From assembly GCA_034044135.1 (NCBI GenBank), contig CP139021.1, forward strand, positions 7,600,105-7,664,104: a stretch of 64,000 bases of DNA. Reading direction: 5' to 3'. Shown in pieces: positions 34,363-45,002 of the stretch. A program made the translations under genes and the position numbers. The notes below the pieces were generated by a model. That model ran no database searches. It was given only the letters and a program-made list of their open reading frames with translations, and had not been told where the DNA came from. This DNA is from Flammeovirgaceae bacterium SG7u.111. Lineage in GTDB: Bacteria > Bacteroidota > Bacteroidia > Cytophagales > Flammeovirgaceae. Within the stretch, counting starts at the first letter, position 1, and each line of letters opens with the position of its first letter.

Positions 34363-37300
34363 TCAGAAATTATTCCTCTCTTTTTGTTTTATAGGTAGTT
34401 TTATAACAAACTCTGTCCCCTGTTCTTCCTCGCTCAAAAAGTCTATATCCCCTTGGTGCTGCTGTATAATCCCATAAGAAATGGATAGCCCTAATCCAGT
34501 ACCTTCTCCAACTTCTTTAGTGGTAAAAAAAGGCTCAAACACTTTTGGCTTTACATGTTCACCTATGCCCTTGCCAGTATCTTTTATCGAAATAATGACA
34601 TGGCCGTTTTCCAAGGTGGTTTTAATGCTTATTTCACCCTTTCCGGCAATAGCTTGCTGTGCATTGTTCAAGATATTCATAAACACTTGGTTGAGCTTGC
34701 CTGGGTAGCATTCTATTTTGGGGATTTCACCGTAATCCTTGTGGATAACTATGCGGTGTTTCACTTGGTTGTGGAGCAGCGTAAGTGTTGACTCTATGCC
34801 CTCGTTTATATCAGCGATTTTCAGGTCGTCTTCATCGAGGCGAGAGAAATTTCTGAGCCCCATCACAATTTCTTTGGTGCGTTTTGCCCCTTCTTTTATT
34901 CCTCCAACCAGCGCATTTATTTCTTCAAAAATAAATTCAGCATCTATTTCTTCAAGGTAGTCGTCGAGGTTTTTGAGCGCAGCCGGTTTATCCTCGCTTT
35001 TTTTGATGTCGGCATAGAGTTTAAAGCCTTCTTTTAACTCTTGCAAGTCGCGCATAAGTGGGCTGATATTTCCCGAAATAAAATTAACAGGATTGTTTAT
35101 TTCGTGGGCTATACCTGCAGTTAGCTGTCCCAGTGAAGCCATTTTTTCAGAGTTGATCATCTGGCTTTGCATCGCTTTTATCTGTTCAATAGTAGATTTT
35201 AGCTCATCGTTTGACCTGTTCAGTGCCTTATTTTTCTCGTAAAGTTCATCTTCGGCCTCTTTCAGTTTTGTAACATCTTTGGCTACTACAACCAAATTGG
35301 AAACAGTGCCATCTTCCTCAAAAACTGGCTTGTAAATCACATCAATGAACATTCGTCTATCTTGATATTCCTGCCAACGCCTATAAGCCACTACCTCGCC
35401 ATTGAAACAGCGGATCATTTTTTCTTTGTAGAAATGCTTGAATTCATCTTTCCCAAAAATTTCCTCTGCGGTTTTACCTATGATATTCTCTTCTTCAGTG
35501 CCTATAAATTGCACATAGGCTTTGTTTACCGCCGTATAGACATACTCTTGGTTAATAAGCGCCATAAGTTCGCTGGCGGTAGAAGTGATTACCTCGTAGC
35601 GTTTGAGCTGGTCTTCGGCAATTTTCCGGTCGTGGATATCTTCTATAAAATCCTGGTAAGCCATTTCGCCCTCCCACTCTATCTGGTTGGTAACCGTTCC
35701 AAACCACCTTTCCTCTCCATTTTTGGAGATCATCCTAAATACTCCGTAGGTGCGGTTGTCGTCGGCGCACTCGGGCAGGGCTATGTTTCTCATGCTTATC
35801 TGCTCCCAATCTTCGAGGTGGATAAGCTCGGAAATGTCCATTCCGTTTAGCTCGTCGGAAGAGTAACCTGTCATTTCTTCCAGCTTTGGGTTATGCATTC
35901 TTATTTTGTTGTCTACCGAAACTACAATAGCTTCGTTGGCTTTGTCAAGCAGCATCCTGTACTTTTTCTCGCTATCTATCAGTGCTTGCTCGGCCAGCTT
36001 CCGTTCGGTAATATCAACCAGTACGATTAAGATACTTTCGAGCGTGCCTTCTGAGTCGTTGAGTGGGGTGTAGGAAAGAGAAAGCCAGACCTGCTTCCCA
36101 TTTTTGGTATAAATCTTTTTTTCGGAGTGGGAAAAATTTTTTTGTTTATTGTGCATCCATTCCACCCCAATTTCAATTTCCTTTTCCTTGTCTTCTCCAA
36201 AAAGATCGAACCACGACATATTCATCAGGCTAGCTTCCGAGTAGCCAGAAATAACGCTCAGGGCATGATTCGACAAAATAAATTCTCCTTCAGGGCTAAG
36301 TAGCCCAATCCCCACGGCCGCATTGGCAAAAATACCTTTGAGCCGCTGTTCCCTGATTTTTAACTCTTGTTCTACCTGTTTTTGTTGGGTAATATCTGTG
36401 ATTACGGCCACACTTCCTGTAAAGAGCCCTTCTTCTCCAAACATAGATTGAGGGGCTACAATAGATGCGAATTTACTACCATCTTGCCGAGTCCATTCTA
36501 TTTCGTAGGATTGCCCATCTCTCGTGTTTTTAGAAGAAAATTCCTTAAAAAATATTTTTTGATTTTCCTCATCCAAAAAATCCCCAGGAGTTTTATGCAG
36601 TATATCAGTAAGACTCATTCGGAACATGTTGCAAAGGCTCTGGTTGCCAAAAGTGATTTTGCCATTTTTATCCACTGCTACCAAGCCCTCGTTCATATTG
36701 TCGATCAACCGTCTTATTTCTGATTCACTTTGTTTCAAGGCTTCCGAGCTTCTTTTTTCAGCCCTGAGCGAAAGTTTTAATTCTTGCTGTGCAGCTTTCA
36801 ATACATCGTTTATAGCGAGTAATTCTTCGGTATTTTGTCGCAGTTCTTCTTCCGATGTTCTTAGCCCTTCTTGCGTTTTGTGCAATTCTTTCACCTTTTG
36901 GCGAAGGGTTTCCCGTACGCTAAACATAGTAGCGACCGTACGCGAATGGATATAGTCAGCGAAAAAGCCAATGAGCAGGATGAAAAACACAAACATGAAA
37001 ATGCTTAGCATCTGCATTGTTTTCCAATTGAGTGAGCCTATTTTGTAGGGCAATAAGTTTGGAATGGCCAAGTGGGTGAAATCTGCCATGAAAAATAGGG
37101 CGATAACAAAAAGCGTAGCCGCTCCCCAGAGCATCCCAACTTTGCGCCCATGGATGAGTACTGCCACCACGGGAATAACAGCAAACCATACGTAGGAGGG
37201 GGAGATGGTACCGCCCGTCATCAGTCCCATCCCGATGATCATGATAAAGAGGCTAAGATTTACAATGATGCCTGAGAATAATAAATTCCGCCATTTTTTG

Positions 37301-37515
37301 AGGACAAAAAGGGCGGAGAGGACAGTGGTAGAACAAAAAAAGGAGAGCCACATTCCTACAAAAAAACCGTTGAGTAAGCATAATGTACCATACACTAACC
37401 CTGTAGCTGCTAACAATAATGACGCAGCCACTATGTTTCCCGCCATCAGGCTTTTGCGGAAATCATAAAGGTAGATATTAGGGATAAACCAATTCAGTAA
37501 TTTCTTAATCTGCAT
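34363..37515 (-). CDS. Multi-PAS membrane sensor histidine kinase
   Basis: A 1050-residue kinase with five to six membrane spans in the first 190 residues, a coiled coil (about 205-265), four successive PAS/PAC domains (about 268-765), a second coiled coil, and a transmitter. The phosphorylated histidine is H804 in GIAHEINNPVNF. The ATPase part has the N box ILNNAQQAI, DTGKGIG and EGTGLGLSISYGI. The HEINNPVNF dimerisation type is common in Bacteroidota hybrid and PAS kinases. There is no receiver domain or adjacent response regulator, so the partner is elsewhere. Its end abuts the transposase remnant but the protein looks complete. Confidence 0.93.
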   Translation of the reverse strand: MQIKKLLNWFIPNIYLYDFRKSLMAGNIVAASLLLAATGLVYGTLCLLNGFFVGMWLSFFCSTTVLSALFVLKKWRNLLFSGIIVNLSLFIMIIGMGLMTGGTISPSYVWFAVIPVVAVLIHGRKVGMLWGAATLFVIALFFMADFTHLAIPNLLPYKIGSLNWKTMQMLSIFMFVFFILLIGFFADYIHSRTVATMFSVRETLRQKVKELHKTQEGLRTSEEELRQNTEELLAINDVLKAAQQELKLSLRAEKRSSEALKQSESEIRRLIDNMNEGLVAVDKNGKITFGNQSLCNMFRMSLTDILHKTPGDFLDEENQKIFFKEFSSKNTRDGQSYEIEWTRQDGSKFASIVAPQSMFGEEGLFTGSVAVITDITQQKQVEQELKIREQRLKGIFANAAVGIGLLSPEGEFILSNHALSVISGYSEASLMNMSWFDLFGEDKEKEIEIGVEWMHNKQKNFSHSEKKIYTKNGKQVWLSLSYTPLNDSEGTLESILIVLVDITERKLAEQALIDSEKKYRMLLDKANEAIVVSVDNKIRMHNPKLEEMTGYSSDELNGMDISELIHLEDWEQISMRNIALPECADDNRTYGVFRMISKNGEERWFGTVTNQIEWEGEMAYQDFIEDIHDRKIAEDQLKRYEVITSTASELMALINQEYVYTAVNKAYVQFIGTEEENIIGKTAEEIFGKDEFKHFYKEKMIRCFNGEVVAYRRWQEYQDRRMFIDVIYKPVFEEDGTVSNLVVVAKDVTKLKEAEDELYEKNKALNRSNDELKSTIEQIKAMQSQMINSEKMASLGQLTAGIAHEINNPVNFISGNISPLMRDLQELKEGFKLYADIKKSEDKPAALKNLDDYLEEIDAEFIFEEINALVGGIKEGAKRTKEIVMGLRNFSRLDEDDLKIADINEGIESTLTLLHNQVKHRIVIHKDYGEIPKIECYPGKLNQVFMNILNNAQQAIAGKGEISIKTTLENGHVIISIKDTGKGIGEHVKPKVFEPFFTTKEVGEGTGLGLSISYGIIQQHQGDIDFLSEEEQGTEFVIKLPIKQKERNNF

Positions 37516-37746
37516 TGCAAGAGCCAGAGGTTTTTATAAAGCTATATTTTTATTCTTGCTTTTACCATTTCACCTTATTTTTTTTGAGCCTACTTTTGTC
37601 CCCAACCAAAGCTTAATCAATCCACTTATCATGGGTGAACTCATTTTATCATAAATTCTGTAACCTTAGGGTAGGTTTTTACATCTTCTTTAAGAAGATC
37701 CACTAGAACTCTAACTATACTTTTATTAAAAAAACACTGCTACTTT

Positions 37747-40377
37747 ATGAAGTTCAACTTACTTCTCATCACTTTTTTGTTGATAGGGTCACAAGCTTTT
37801 TCCCAAGGGATAAGAGGTCATATTTATGACCATGAGAAACAACCCTTGCCCTATGCATCGCTCTATATCAAGCAACTTGAAACAGGAACTGCTACCAATA
37901 TGGATGGTTTTTATGAGATAAAACTAAAGCCAGGTTCCTATGATTTGGTTTTTCAATACTTGGGACGGGAGACCGTAAGCAAAAAAGTGGCGGTTGGGAA
38001 TGATTTTTTAGAGCTGGATATAGTCATGCCTTTGCAGGTGTACCAGCTCCGAGAAGTGGAGGTGACAGCCAAACGGGAAGATCCTGCCTATACTATTATG
38101 CGGAAGGCGATTGCCAAAAGTAAATACCACCTTTTGCAGGTAGATAAATATACGGCAAACGTCTATATAAAAGGCGGGGGAAGGCTGAAGGATTCACCTT
38201 TTTTCTTGAGGAAAAAACTAGAGAAGGAAGGGATAGATTCTTCTACGGTGTTTTTAACGGAATCGGTAACGGAGGTGACATTTGAGCAGCCTAATAAGCT
38301 TACGGAAAATGTGATTTCGATCCGGACGGTTGGGGAAAATGAATCGGCAGGGCCTAACCAATTTATTTATGGAAGTTTTTACGAGCCAATGATTGCCGAA
38401 AACTTCGTATCCCCACTTTCGCCCAAAGCATTTGTGTATTACAAATTCAAACTAATGGGTTCTTACCAAGACCGAGGGCGAGAAGTGAACAAAATCAGGG
38501 TAATTCCACGCTCTAGGGGCGATAATGTATTCACTGGTTATATCTATATAATGGAAGATCTTTGGAGTATCCATAGCCTCGATCTTTACACCTACATAAA
38601 AGGGTTTAAAATCAGGATGAAGCAAATTAATGCACCTATCCAAGAAGCCGTTTGGATGCCCGTGACGTACAGGTTTGAAGTAGATGGCTCTATTTACGGC
38701 TTCGATATGGAATATAAATACCTCGCTACGGTGAGCGACTATAAGATTGAGCTTAATCCAGATTTGGCTGTGGAAATGGTGGTGGTAGATGAAAAAGTGG
38801 AAAAGAAACTGGCCGAGGTACTGGCGCAAGAGGAAAAGCTGGATTTGCCAGATGAAAACGTAGAAGAGGTTTTTAAGGAAAAGAAAAAATATACTCGCAA
38901 AGAGCTGAAAAAAGTATTTAAAGAATACGAAAAAGAACTGGAGGAACAAAAAGAAGAGCCTGAGGTGGTCGTCAACACCAACATGACCATCGATTCGATG
39001 GCTTACAAAAATGATTCGCTTTACTGGGCAAATATTCGCCCCGTCCCATTGAACAATATGGAGCGGAATAGCTATAAAAAGTTAGATAGTTTGGCAGTGG
39101 TACAAACCGAGGAGGAAGAAACTGGAGAAGAAAGTCCTAAAAAGAAACAGCGTAGCCATAAAGGGTTCCACACTGAGGATGTTTTATTTGGTAACAACTA
39201 TAAGCTGGGCGATAGCTCAAGGTTAGAATATACATCGCCTTTGCTTAGCTTAAACTTCAATACGGTGGAAGGTTTCAATTTTAATGTGCCGCTCACTTAT
39301 AAGTTGAAGTTAAATAGACATGAAAGGCTTGAAATAGGCGCTACGGGTAGATATGCTTTTTCCAGGGAGCAGTTTAGCGGGAAATTAATGGCTGCGTACA
39401 AATTCAATAGCAAAACTAAGATAAACGAGATCCAGGTAGAAGGAGGAAGGTTTGTGAGTCAGTTCAACGGGGCAAGGGCGATCAACCCGCTTATTAACTC
39501 TTTTGCTACACTATTTTGGGAGCAGAACCATATGAAAATCTACGAGAAAGATTATGGAAAACTTAACTGGTTATTCCAGCCCCAAAATGAAATTAAAGTA
39601 AATACGAACGTGGAGTGGGGGCACAGGCGTGAGCTGGTGAACAATACAGACCTGACTTGGATAAAGAAAGACGACAAATCCTACTCACCCAATGCGCCGC
39701 AGAATATTGAGCTGGACACTACGGGCTTTCCCACGCACCAAGCACTCACTTTTGATATTTCTATAGATTATCAACCATTTTTGAAATACAAGATAAGGAA
39801 CAATAAGAAGACCGTTATCCCTTATTCTTCACCTATATTCAACCTTTCTTATCGAAAAGGATTTAAAAATATAGCAGATAGCGATGTGGATTTTGATGCG
39901 CTGGAACTGGGCTTCAAACATCGGGTGAACTTTGGTGTGAAGGGCAGGTTGGATATGAATTTTTATGCAGGTACTTTCCTCAATACCAACCAACTCTATT
40001 TCATGGACTACAAGCATTTTCCGGGTAACCTAACCGTGCTTCAGGAGTCCGACCCAGTTGGTAGCTTCCGTTTGCTCGATTATTATAATTACAGTACGGC
40101 TAAAAACTACATGGCGGGCCATTTGTATTATCAGTTCCGCAAGTTGCTGCTTACGCAAATTTTTGAAGTGAGGATGCTGGGCTGGAGGGAAAACTTTTTG
40201 GTCAACTACCTCAAGACCGAAAGCTCGCCGCACTACACCGAAGTGGGCTACAGCATCGATAATATTTTCAGGTTTTTGCGAGTGGAAGTGGTTGGGAATT
40301 TTTACGGCTCAGAGTTCAAGGGAATTGGGGCAAGAATTGGGATTTCCACCGATTTGGATGATTTGATTAGTTTTTAG
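37747..40377 (+). CDS. Carboxypeptidase-regulatory-like and DUF5686 outer-membrane protein
   Basis: An 876-residue exported protein. It has a signal peptide (LLITFLLIGSQAFSQ), then a carboxypeptidase-regulatory-like beta-sandwich (about residues 20-105, GHIYDHEKQPLPYASLYI, ATNMDGFYEIKLKPG) as found ahead of TonB receptors. The remainder matches DUF5686, with a charged linker (about 375-410) and a predicted beta-barrel with aromatic-ended strands finishing in GIGARIGISTDLDDLISF. The family is restricted to Bacteroidota and its function is unknown; an outer-membrane location is inferred. It is monocistronic in a 231-base (left) and 350-base (right) spaced context. Confidence 0.85.
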   Translation: MKFNLLLITFLLIGSQAFSQGIRGHIYDHEKQPLPYASLYIKQLETGTATNMDGFYEIKLKPGSYDLVFQYLGRETVSKKVAVGNDFLELDIVMPLQVYQLREVEVTAKREDPAYTIMRKAIAKSKYHLLQVDKYTANVYIKGGGRLKDSPFFLRKKLEKEGIDSSTVFLTESVTEVTFEQPNKLTENVISIRTVGENESAGPNQFIYGSFYEPMIAENFVSPLSPKAFVYYKFKLMGSYQDRGREVNKIRVIPRSRGDNVFTGYIYIMEDLWSIHSLDLYTYIKGFKIRMKQINAPIQEAVWMPVTYRFEVDGSIYGFDMEYKYLATVSDYKIELNPDLAVEMVVVDEKVEKKLAEVLAQEEKLDLPDENVEEVFKEKKKYTRKELKKVFKEYEKELEEQKEEPEVVVNTNMTIDSMAYKNDSLYWANIRPVPLNNMERNSYKKLDSLAVVQTEEEETGEESPKKKQRSHKGFHTEDVLFGNNYKLGDSSRLEYTSPLLSLNFNTVEGFNFNVPLTYKLKLNRHERLEIGATGRYAFSREQFSGKLMAAYKFNSKTKINEIQVEGGRFVSQFNGARAINPLINSFATLFWEQNHMKIYEKDYGKLNWLFQPQNEIKVNTNVEWGHRRELVNNTDLTWIKKDDKSYSPNAPQNIELDTTGFPTHQALTFDISIDYQPFLKYKIRNNKKTVIPYSSPIFNLSYRKGFKNIADSDVDFDALELGFKHRVNFGVKGRLDMNFYAGTFLNTNQLYFMDYKHFPGNLTVLQESDPVGSFRLLDYYNYSTAKNYMAGHLYYQFRKLLLTQIFEVRMLGWRENFLVNYLKTESSPHYTEVGYSIDNIFRFLRVEVVGNFYGSEFKGIGARIGISTDLDDLISF

Positions 40378-40725
40378 CCTGTGGATCATTACGCTTTAAA
40401 ACAAAGTTTATCGCTATTGAATATCAGCTTTATCATGGTTTAGGGTTACTGGTTTCTGAGGAAGGAGGCTAAAATTTGTTTTTTATAAAAGCTCACCATA
40501 TGAAATTAGTTTTTACTCTTTTTACTTGTTAGGTATTTTGGTATGAATTAGAAACCAGCAACTCGTAACTATAAAAATATTCGATGTTTTAGAAGGTATA
40601 ATTTTTACTAGTGAAACAATTTTTCCCCATCCCCAAGCTCACATTTTGCTTTTCTTACTTCATTCAGAGTACCTTTGGTGAATCATGCGCTTTGCGCTAA
40701 TACACAATTTGAACTGAAGAGCAAC
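40378..40725. other. Intergenic region before uup
   Basis: A 348-base AT-rich spacer with no recognised gene, repeat or structured RNA. An in-frame upstream ATG/TTG extension of the uup reading frame to 40675 was not accepted, because the ABC-F homology starts at 40726. Confidence 0.4.
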
Positions 40726-42618
40726 ATGAATTATCTGTCGATATCGGGTCTGGGCAAATCTTACGGGGAAAGAGTATTATTTCAAGACATCAGTTTTGGA
40801 ATAGGGAAGGGGGAAAAAGTTGCCTTGGTGGCGAAGAACGGTGCGGGGAAATCTACCTTGCTGAGGATTTTGACGGGGAAAGATACGCCCGACGAAGGTG
40901 ACGTGGCAGTGAATAATGATATCACTCTTGGCTTTTTGGAGCAAGAGCCTTTTTTTGAAGATACTTGGACAGTAGCCGACTATATTTTTGAGGCAGATAC
41001 TCCCGTGATAAAGGCGGTAAAAAGCTATGACCTCAGCTTGGAAAAGTACGAGGAAGATCCGAGCGAGGCAAATTTACAAGACCTTCAAGATGCCACCGAG
41101 CAAATGGACAAGCACCAAGCGTGGGATTTTGATGCCAAAGTGAAGCAGGTGTTGGGGCAGTTGGGGATTTACCATTTGCAAGATATGGCTGCCAAGCTTT
41201 CGGGTGGGCAGCAAAAAAGGCTTGCCCTCAGCCGAGTGCTTATAGCCGAGCCAGATTTATTGATCTTGGATGAGCCAACCAACCACTTAGACCTCGACAT
41301 GACTGCATGGCTCGAAGAGTTCCTTTCCAAGCAAAATGTCACTTTGCTATTGGTTACTCACGACCGTTATTTCTTGGATAATATCTGTACCAAGATAGTG
41401 GAGATAGACAACGAAAAGATCTACACATATCAAGGGAATTATTCTCTCTTTTTGGAGAAAAAAGCAGAGCGGGAAGCGGACGAGGCCAAGACTGTTGATA
41501 AAGCCAGAAATTTGTTGAAAACTGAGCTGGAATGGATGAGGCGAATGCCCAAAGCAAGGGGGACAAAGGCAAAATATAGGATTGATAATTTCCACGACCT
41601 AAAGGATAAAGCTGCTGGGAAAGGTCCTGAGGGCGAAGTTACCATCAATACGAACATGTCCCGATTGGGCAAAAAGATACTAGAACCCAAAAATGTTTCG
41701 AAGTCTTACGGTGACAAAGTACTTGTTGATAACTTCAGCTATGTGTTCAAAAGGCAAGAGAAAATAGGGATAGTTGGGAAGAATGGTGTGGGGAAATCGA
41801 CCTTCCTCAATTTGATGACCCAGAAGATTCAGCCCGATAGTGGGACCATAGATACTGGGGAAACAATTGTTTTTGGTTATTACGAGCAAGCAGGTATTGA
41901 TATCAGCGATAAAAAGCGGGTAATTGATGTAGTGAGGGAAATAGCCGAGTACATCACGCTAGCAGATGGTAGCAATATTTCGGCTGGGCAATTTCTTACC
42001 CTTTTCCTTTTTCCGCCCAAAATGCATTATACACTAGTGGAAACTCTCAGCGGAGGGGAAAAGAGACGTTTGTACCTGTTGACAGTCTTGCTCAAAAACC
42101 CTAACTTTCTGATACTGGATGAGCCAACCAACGACCTTGATTTGGCTACACTACAAGTGCTGGAAGATTTCTTGGGGAATTTCCCAGGCTGCCTGATAGT
42201 GGTTACCCACGATAGGTTTTTCCTCGATAAAATGGTGGATCACTTGTTCATTTTTGAAGGAGAAGGAAAAATCACCGATTTCAACGGGAAGTATACCGAG
42301 TACAGGGACTACAAACTGGAGCAAGAGCAGCTAGCTAAACAAGAGGAGGCGGCTAAGAAAAAGGCGGCTGCTAAAACAGAAAAGCCGAAAGAGAAGAAAA
42401 AAGGGCTTTCTTACAAAGAACAGAAAGAATATGAGGCGCTTGGAGAAGAGATAGAGCAGCTGGAAGAGGAAAAAGAAAAGGTAACAGAGGAGATTAGTAG
42501 CGGGACGATGCCGCATGATAAGTTGCAAGAAGCATCGGAAAAAATCTCTGGGCTAATAAAGCTTATTGAAGAGAAAACAGACAGGTGGCTAGAGCTAGCT
42601 GAAGTTGCCGAAGGTTAA
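40726..42618 (+). CDS. uup: ABC-F ATPase Uup
   Basis: A 630-residue soluble ABC-F protein with tandem ATPase domains: Walker A AKNGAGKST, signature LSGGQQKR, Walker B LLILDEPTNHLD; then GKNGVGKST, LSGGEKRR, FLILDEPTNDLD. After residue 530 comes a Lys/Glu-rich linker and a coiled-coil C-terminal domain (YKEQKEYEALGEEIEQLEEE), which binds DNA or ribosome in Uup and separates it from EttA at 3169. Family members act on stalled ribosomes and influence precise transposon excision. The start at 40726 (MNYLSISGLGKSYG) aligns with the family N-terminus. Confidence 0.9.
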   Translation: MNYLSISGLGKSYGERVLFQDISFGIGKGEKVALVAKNGAGKSTLLRILTGKDTPDEGDVAVNNDITLGFLEQEPFFEDTWTVADYIFEADTPVIKAVKSYDLSLEKYEEDPSEANLQDLQDATEQMDKHQAWDFDAKVKQVLGQLGIYHLQDMAAKLSGGQQKRLALSRVLIAEPDLLILDEPTNHLDLDMTAWLEEFLSKQNVTLLLVTHDRYFLDNICTKIVEIDNEKIYTYQGNYSLFLEKKAEREADEAKTVDKARNLLKTELEWMRRMPKARGTKAKYRIDNFHDLKDKAAGKGPEGEVTINTNMSRLGKKILEPKNVSKSYGDKVLVDNFSYVFKRQEKIGIVGKNGVGKSTFLNLMTQKIQPDSGTIDTGETIVFGYYEQAGIDISDKKRVIDVVREIAEYITLADGSNISAGQFLTLFLFPPKMHYTLVETLSGGEKRRLYLLTVLLKNPNFLILDEPTNDLDLATLQVLEDFLGNFPGCLIVVTHDRFFLDKMVDHLFIFEGEGKITDFNGKYTEYRDYKLEQEQLAKQEEAAKKKAAAKTEKPKEKKKGLSYKEQKEYEALGEEIEQLEEEKEKVTEEISSGTMPHDKLQEASEKISGLIKLIEEKTDRWLELAEVAEG

Positions 42619-42677
42619 AATTATCATCATAGTTATCAAAATCAAGTTCGTTTTATAATAGCACTGGTACTTAGTTC

Positions 42678-43802
42678 ATGAAAAAAAAGCTATACTTCAT
42701 ACTACTTCTTTTTATGGCGCTTTCTGTGGAAGTGAGTGCCCAACATTTTCATTATTATGCTGATAGTTTGCTTGAGGACTTCGAAAAATACGACGGGTTT
42801 TCAGGGACGGTAATGGTCTTGCACAAAGGGCTGCCAGTCTATACAAAGAGTTTAGGGTTTGCGAATATAGAATGGCAAATCCCTAATTCTTTGAACACTA
42901 AATTTTATATAGCTTCTATTAGCAAACAGTTTACTGCTGCTGTCATTCTACAACTAGAGCAGGAAGGGAAAATCAATCTCAAAGCTCCAATCACGACGTA
43001 TATTCCAAATTACAGAAAAGACACGGGTAAGAAAATCACCATCCATCATTTGCTTTCCCACCGCTCAGGCCTCCCTAATTATACTAGCATACCCTTTGTG
43101 TGGGAAGATTCACTTCGCAATCATTATTCTATAGACGAGATGGTTGAAAAGCTGTGTAGCGGCGATTTGGAGACCAAACCAGGGACTGTGTACAACTATA
43201 ATAACACGGGCTATTTCCTTCTGGCAAAAGTTATAGAAAATGTGGAAAGAAAGCCTTACAGAGAAGTGCTGAAATCCCGGATCTTTATTCCTTTGGAAAT
43301 GAATAATACGGGAGTGCCCAAGCCCCAGGAAATCATTTCCAACTTGGCAAATGGCTACACGCTTTATCGTGGGCAGTTTTCTCAAGCGAACTACACGTAC
43401 ATGCCGAACTTGGCTGGAGCAGGGAATATTTATACCACAGTTGGCGATTTGCTCAAATGGAACGATGCCTTGAACCGCCAAACCATTCTTAGTCCTAAAA
43501 GTATGGAGTTGATGCAAACTCCTTATTCGGAAGGAAAAGAATGGATATTTCCCTACGAAAATGGCTACGGCTACGGTGTTGGCATTAGCGATATTGGTAT
43601 CAGTGCCAACGAAAGCACTAAGCTGATTTTTCATAGTGGACATATTTCAGGATATAGTGGCTTTTTTGCAAGATTTATAGAAGAGCAAACCACTGTGATT
43701 ATCTTGAGCAATATGGGGAATATCAGTACCCCAAATATGAATAAGCTTTCAGTAGCACTTATGCAATTGGTTAAAAATGCAGAAAGAGGCTTTGGTGACT
43801 AA
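42678..43802 (+). CDS. Serine hydrolase of the class C beta-lactamase/penicillin-binding family, exported
   Basis: A 374-residue exported enzyme with signal peptide (LYFILLLFMALSVEVSAQ). The serine nucleophile is in the S-x-x-K motif SISK (IASISKQFTAAV, about residue 80), the Y-x-N motif is YNNTGY near residue 175, and the third motif is HSGHISGYSGF near residue 316, in the usual H-x-G form of esterase/peptidase members. True AmpC enzymes have K-T-G there, so a D-aminopeptidase, esterase or cell-wall role is more likely than antibiotic resistance. The gene follows uup by 60 bases and may be read through from it. Confidence 0.88.
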   Translation: MKKKLYFILLLFMALSVEVSAQHFHYYADSLLEDFEKYDGFSGTVMVLHKGLPVYTKSLGFANIEWQIPNSLNTKFYIASISKQFTAAVILQLEQEGKINLKAPITTYIPNYRKDTGKKITIHHLLSHRSGLPNYTSIPFVWEDSLRNHYSIDEMVEKLCSGDLETKPGTVYNYNNTGYFLLAKVIENVERKPYREVLKSRIFIPLEMNNTGVPKPQEIISNLANGYTLYRGQFSQANYTYMPNLAGAGNIYTTVGDLLKWNDALNRQTILSPKSMELMQTPYSEGKEWIFPYENGYGYGVGISDIGISANESTKLIFHSGHISGYSGFFARFIEEQTTVIILSNMGNISTPNMNKLSVALMQLVKNAERGFGD

Positions 43803-44081
43803 TTTATAGCCCTTTGGCATATCATTTTTTGTAGTAATATTTCTCAGGAGAAAATTACTTTTAATTTTTGTCCTGCATTTTTCCTTATGCAGGAACTACC
43901 TTCCTCAAAATTGGATTATCTTAATAAGGTATTTAGAGTTATTGCCAACCAAAATGACAAAGAGTTTGTCTTGTCTTTAAGTTTAAGGGTAAAATAAGTT
44001 CTAACATTTAGCCATTAGAAATGGTTGATTCTCATAACTACCACATACTTAAAAATTCCTTAACATTTTAAAAAGCCAAAC

Positions 44082-44546
44082 ATGAGTAAAATAATTGTAC
44101 TTACTTTAGGGACTTTGTTAATAGGGCTTTGGCTTAGCTCCTGCTCCAATGAAGATGTAAATCCAGATGACGGTTTTACAGAAGTGGTGGATGCTAAACC
44201 AATTACTGCAATAGAAGATATTATTGGGAACTGGGTAGTGGAATCCGCTACTTTCGGAAATGTTTTAACTGACTCGCTTTATACTGGCTTGAATGTCACT
44301 TTTTCTGATAGAGGGCAAGTCTTCCTGAATGGGGGGGCGTATTCAACCAATGGTAGTTGGCGTCTCCAAGATGGGAAAGTATCTATTAATGGGCTGAACC
44401 CATATAAGGGGGAAAGTAACGGGTTAAATCTCTCTGCTAGTGAAAGTAATAATACTGATGGCTGGGATACGAATAAAATTAGTAGCCAAAAAATAGAGCT
44501 ATTTAATAACGGTGCAAGGAAAAAAGTACAGCTAAAAAGATTATGA
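44082..44546 (+). CDS. Predicted lipoprotein, lipocalin-type small beta protein
   Basis: A 154-residue exported protein with lipoprotein signal (LGTLLIGLWLSSCSNEDV, lipid cysteine about residue 21). The mature part is beta-rich with the pattern of lipocalin-like stress lipoproteins of Bacteroidota (IIGNWVVESATF, VTFSDRGQVFLNGGAYSTNGSWRL). The ligand is unknown. It is monocistronic and ends in a strong shared terminator. Confidence 0.75.
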   Translation: MSKIIVLTLGTLLIGLWLSSCSNEDVNPDDGFTEVVDAKPITAIEDIIGNWVVESATFGNVLTDSLYTGLNVTFSDRGQVFLNGGAYSTNGSWRLQDGKVSINGLNPYKGESNGLNLSASESNNTDGWDTNKISSQKIELFNNGARKKVQLKRL

Positions 44547-44551
44547 TGAAC

Positions 44552-44586
44552 GAGAGACCAAGCCAAATAGCTTGGTCTCTCTTTTT
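44552..44586. terminator. Bidirectional Rho-independent terminator
   Basis: Perfect 12-bp stem GAGAGACCAAGC (44552-44563) and GCTTGGTCTCTC (44570-44581) followed by TTTTT. It serves the lipoprotein gene and reaches into the stop codon of the convergent gene at 44585. Confidence 0.88.
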
Positions 44587-44965
44587 AGGTAGCAAGTGTT
44601 CTCCCTAAGAAAGATTTGATATTTAGTCGTAATACCCTAAAGTTTTCTAAAAACTTAACAATATCTAGTTCTTCTTTTCTATGGTCAAGTTCTAAATGCA
44701 GCCCTTTGTGTGCTTGCTTTGCCAAATACTCCTCATGTTCGTTTATTGCTGTGCGAAGCTTAAGTAATTCTTTTAGCTCCTTACTAAGTACCTTTAAGTA
44801 CCACTCAAACTTAGTGAGGCAAACTAAGTCACCTGCCTTGCAATTTACCATTGAAATTTCGTCTCTGAGACAGATTAGCTCATCATGTACGAAGTCAAGC
44901 TCATGAAGCCATGATGTATGCTCGCTATGTAGCTGTTGTATTGTTTTGGTAGACATACTCAACAT
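44585..44965 (-). CDS. Coiled-coil hypothetical protein, 126 residues
   Basis: A soluble, almost wholly helical protein with heptad-like leucine spacing (ELDFVHDELICLRDEISMV, LKVLSKELKELLKLRTAINEHEE). It has no signal or membrane segment and the family was not recognised. Its start may be at 44965 or three codons later at the second methionine. The upstream flank carries the MITE-like element at 45003, 38 bases from the start, which may contribute to or disturb its promoter. Confidence 0.65.
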   Translation of the reverse strand: MLSMSTKTIQQLHSEHTSWLHELDFVHDELICLRDEISMVNCKAGDLVCLTKFEWYLKVLSKELKELLKLRTAINEHEEYLAKQAHKGLHLELDHRKEELDIVKFLENFRVLRLNIKSFLGRTLAT

Positions 44966-45002
44966 TGTTTTATGTTCAAAGAAATGCTTCCATTTTGGCT
45001 TA

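Noticed and set aside
42678..43802. Antibiotic-resistance beta-lactamase
   Set aside because: The third motif is HSG rather than KTG, pointing to a general serine hydrolase of this superfamily.
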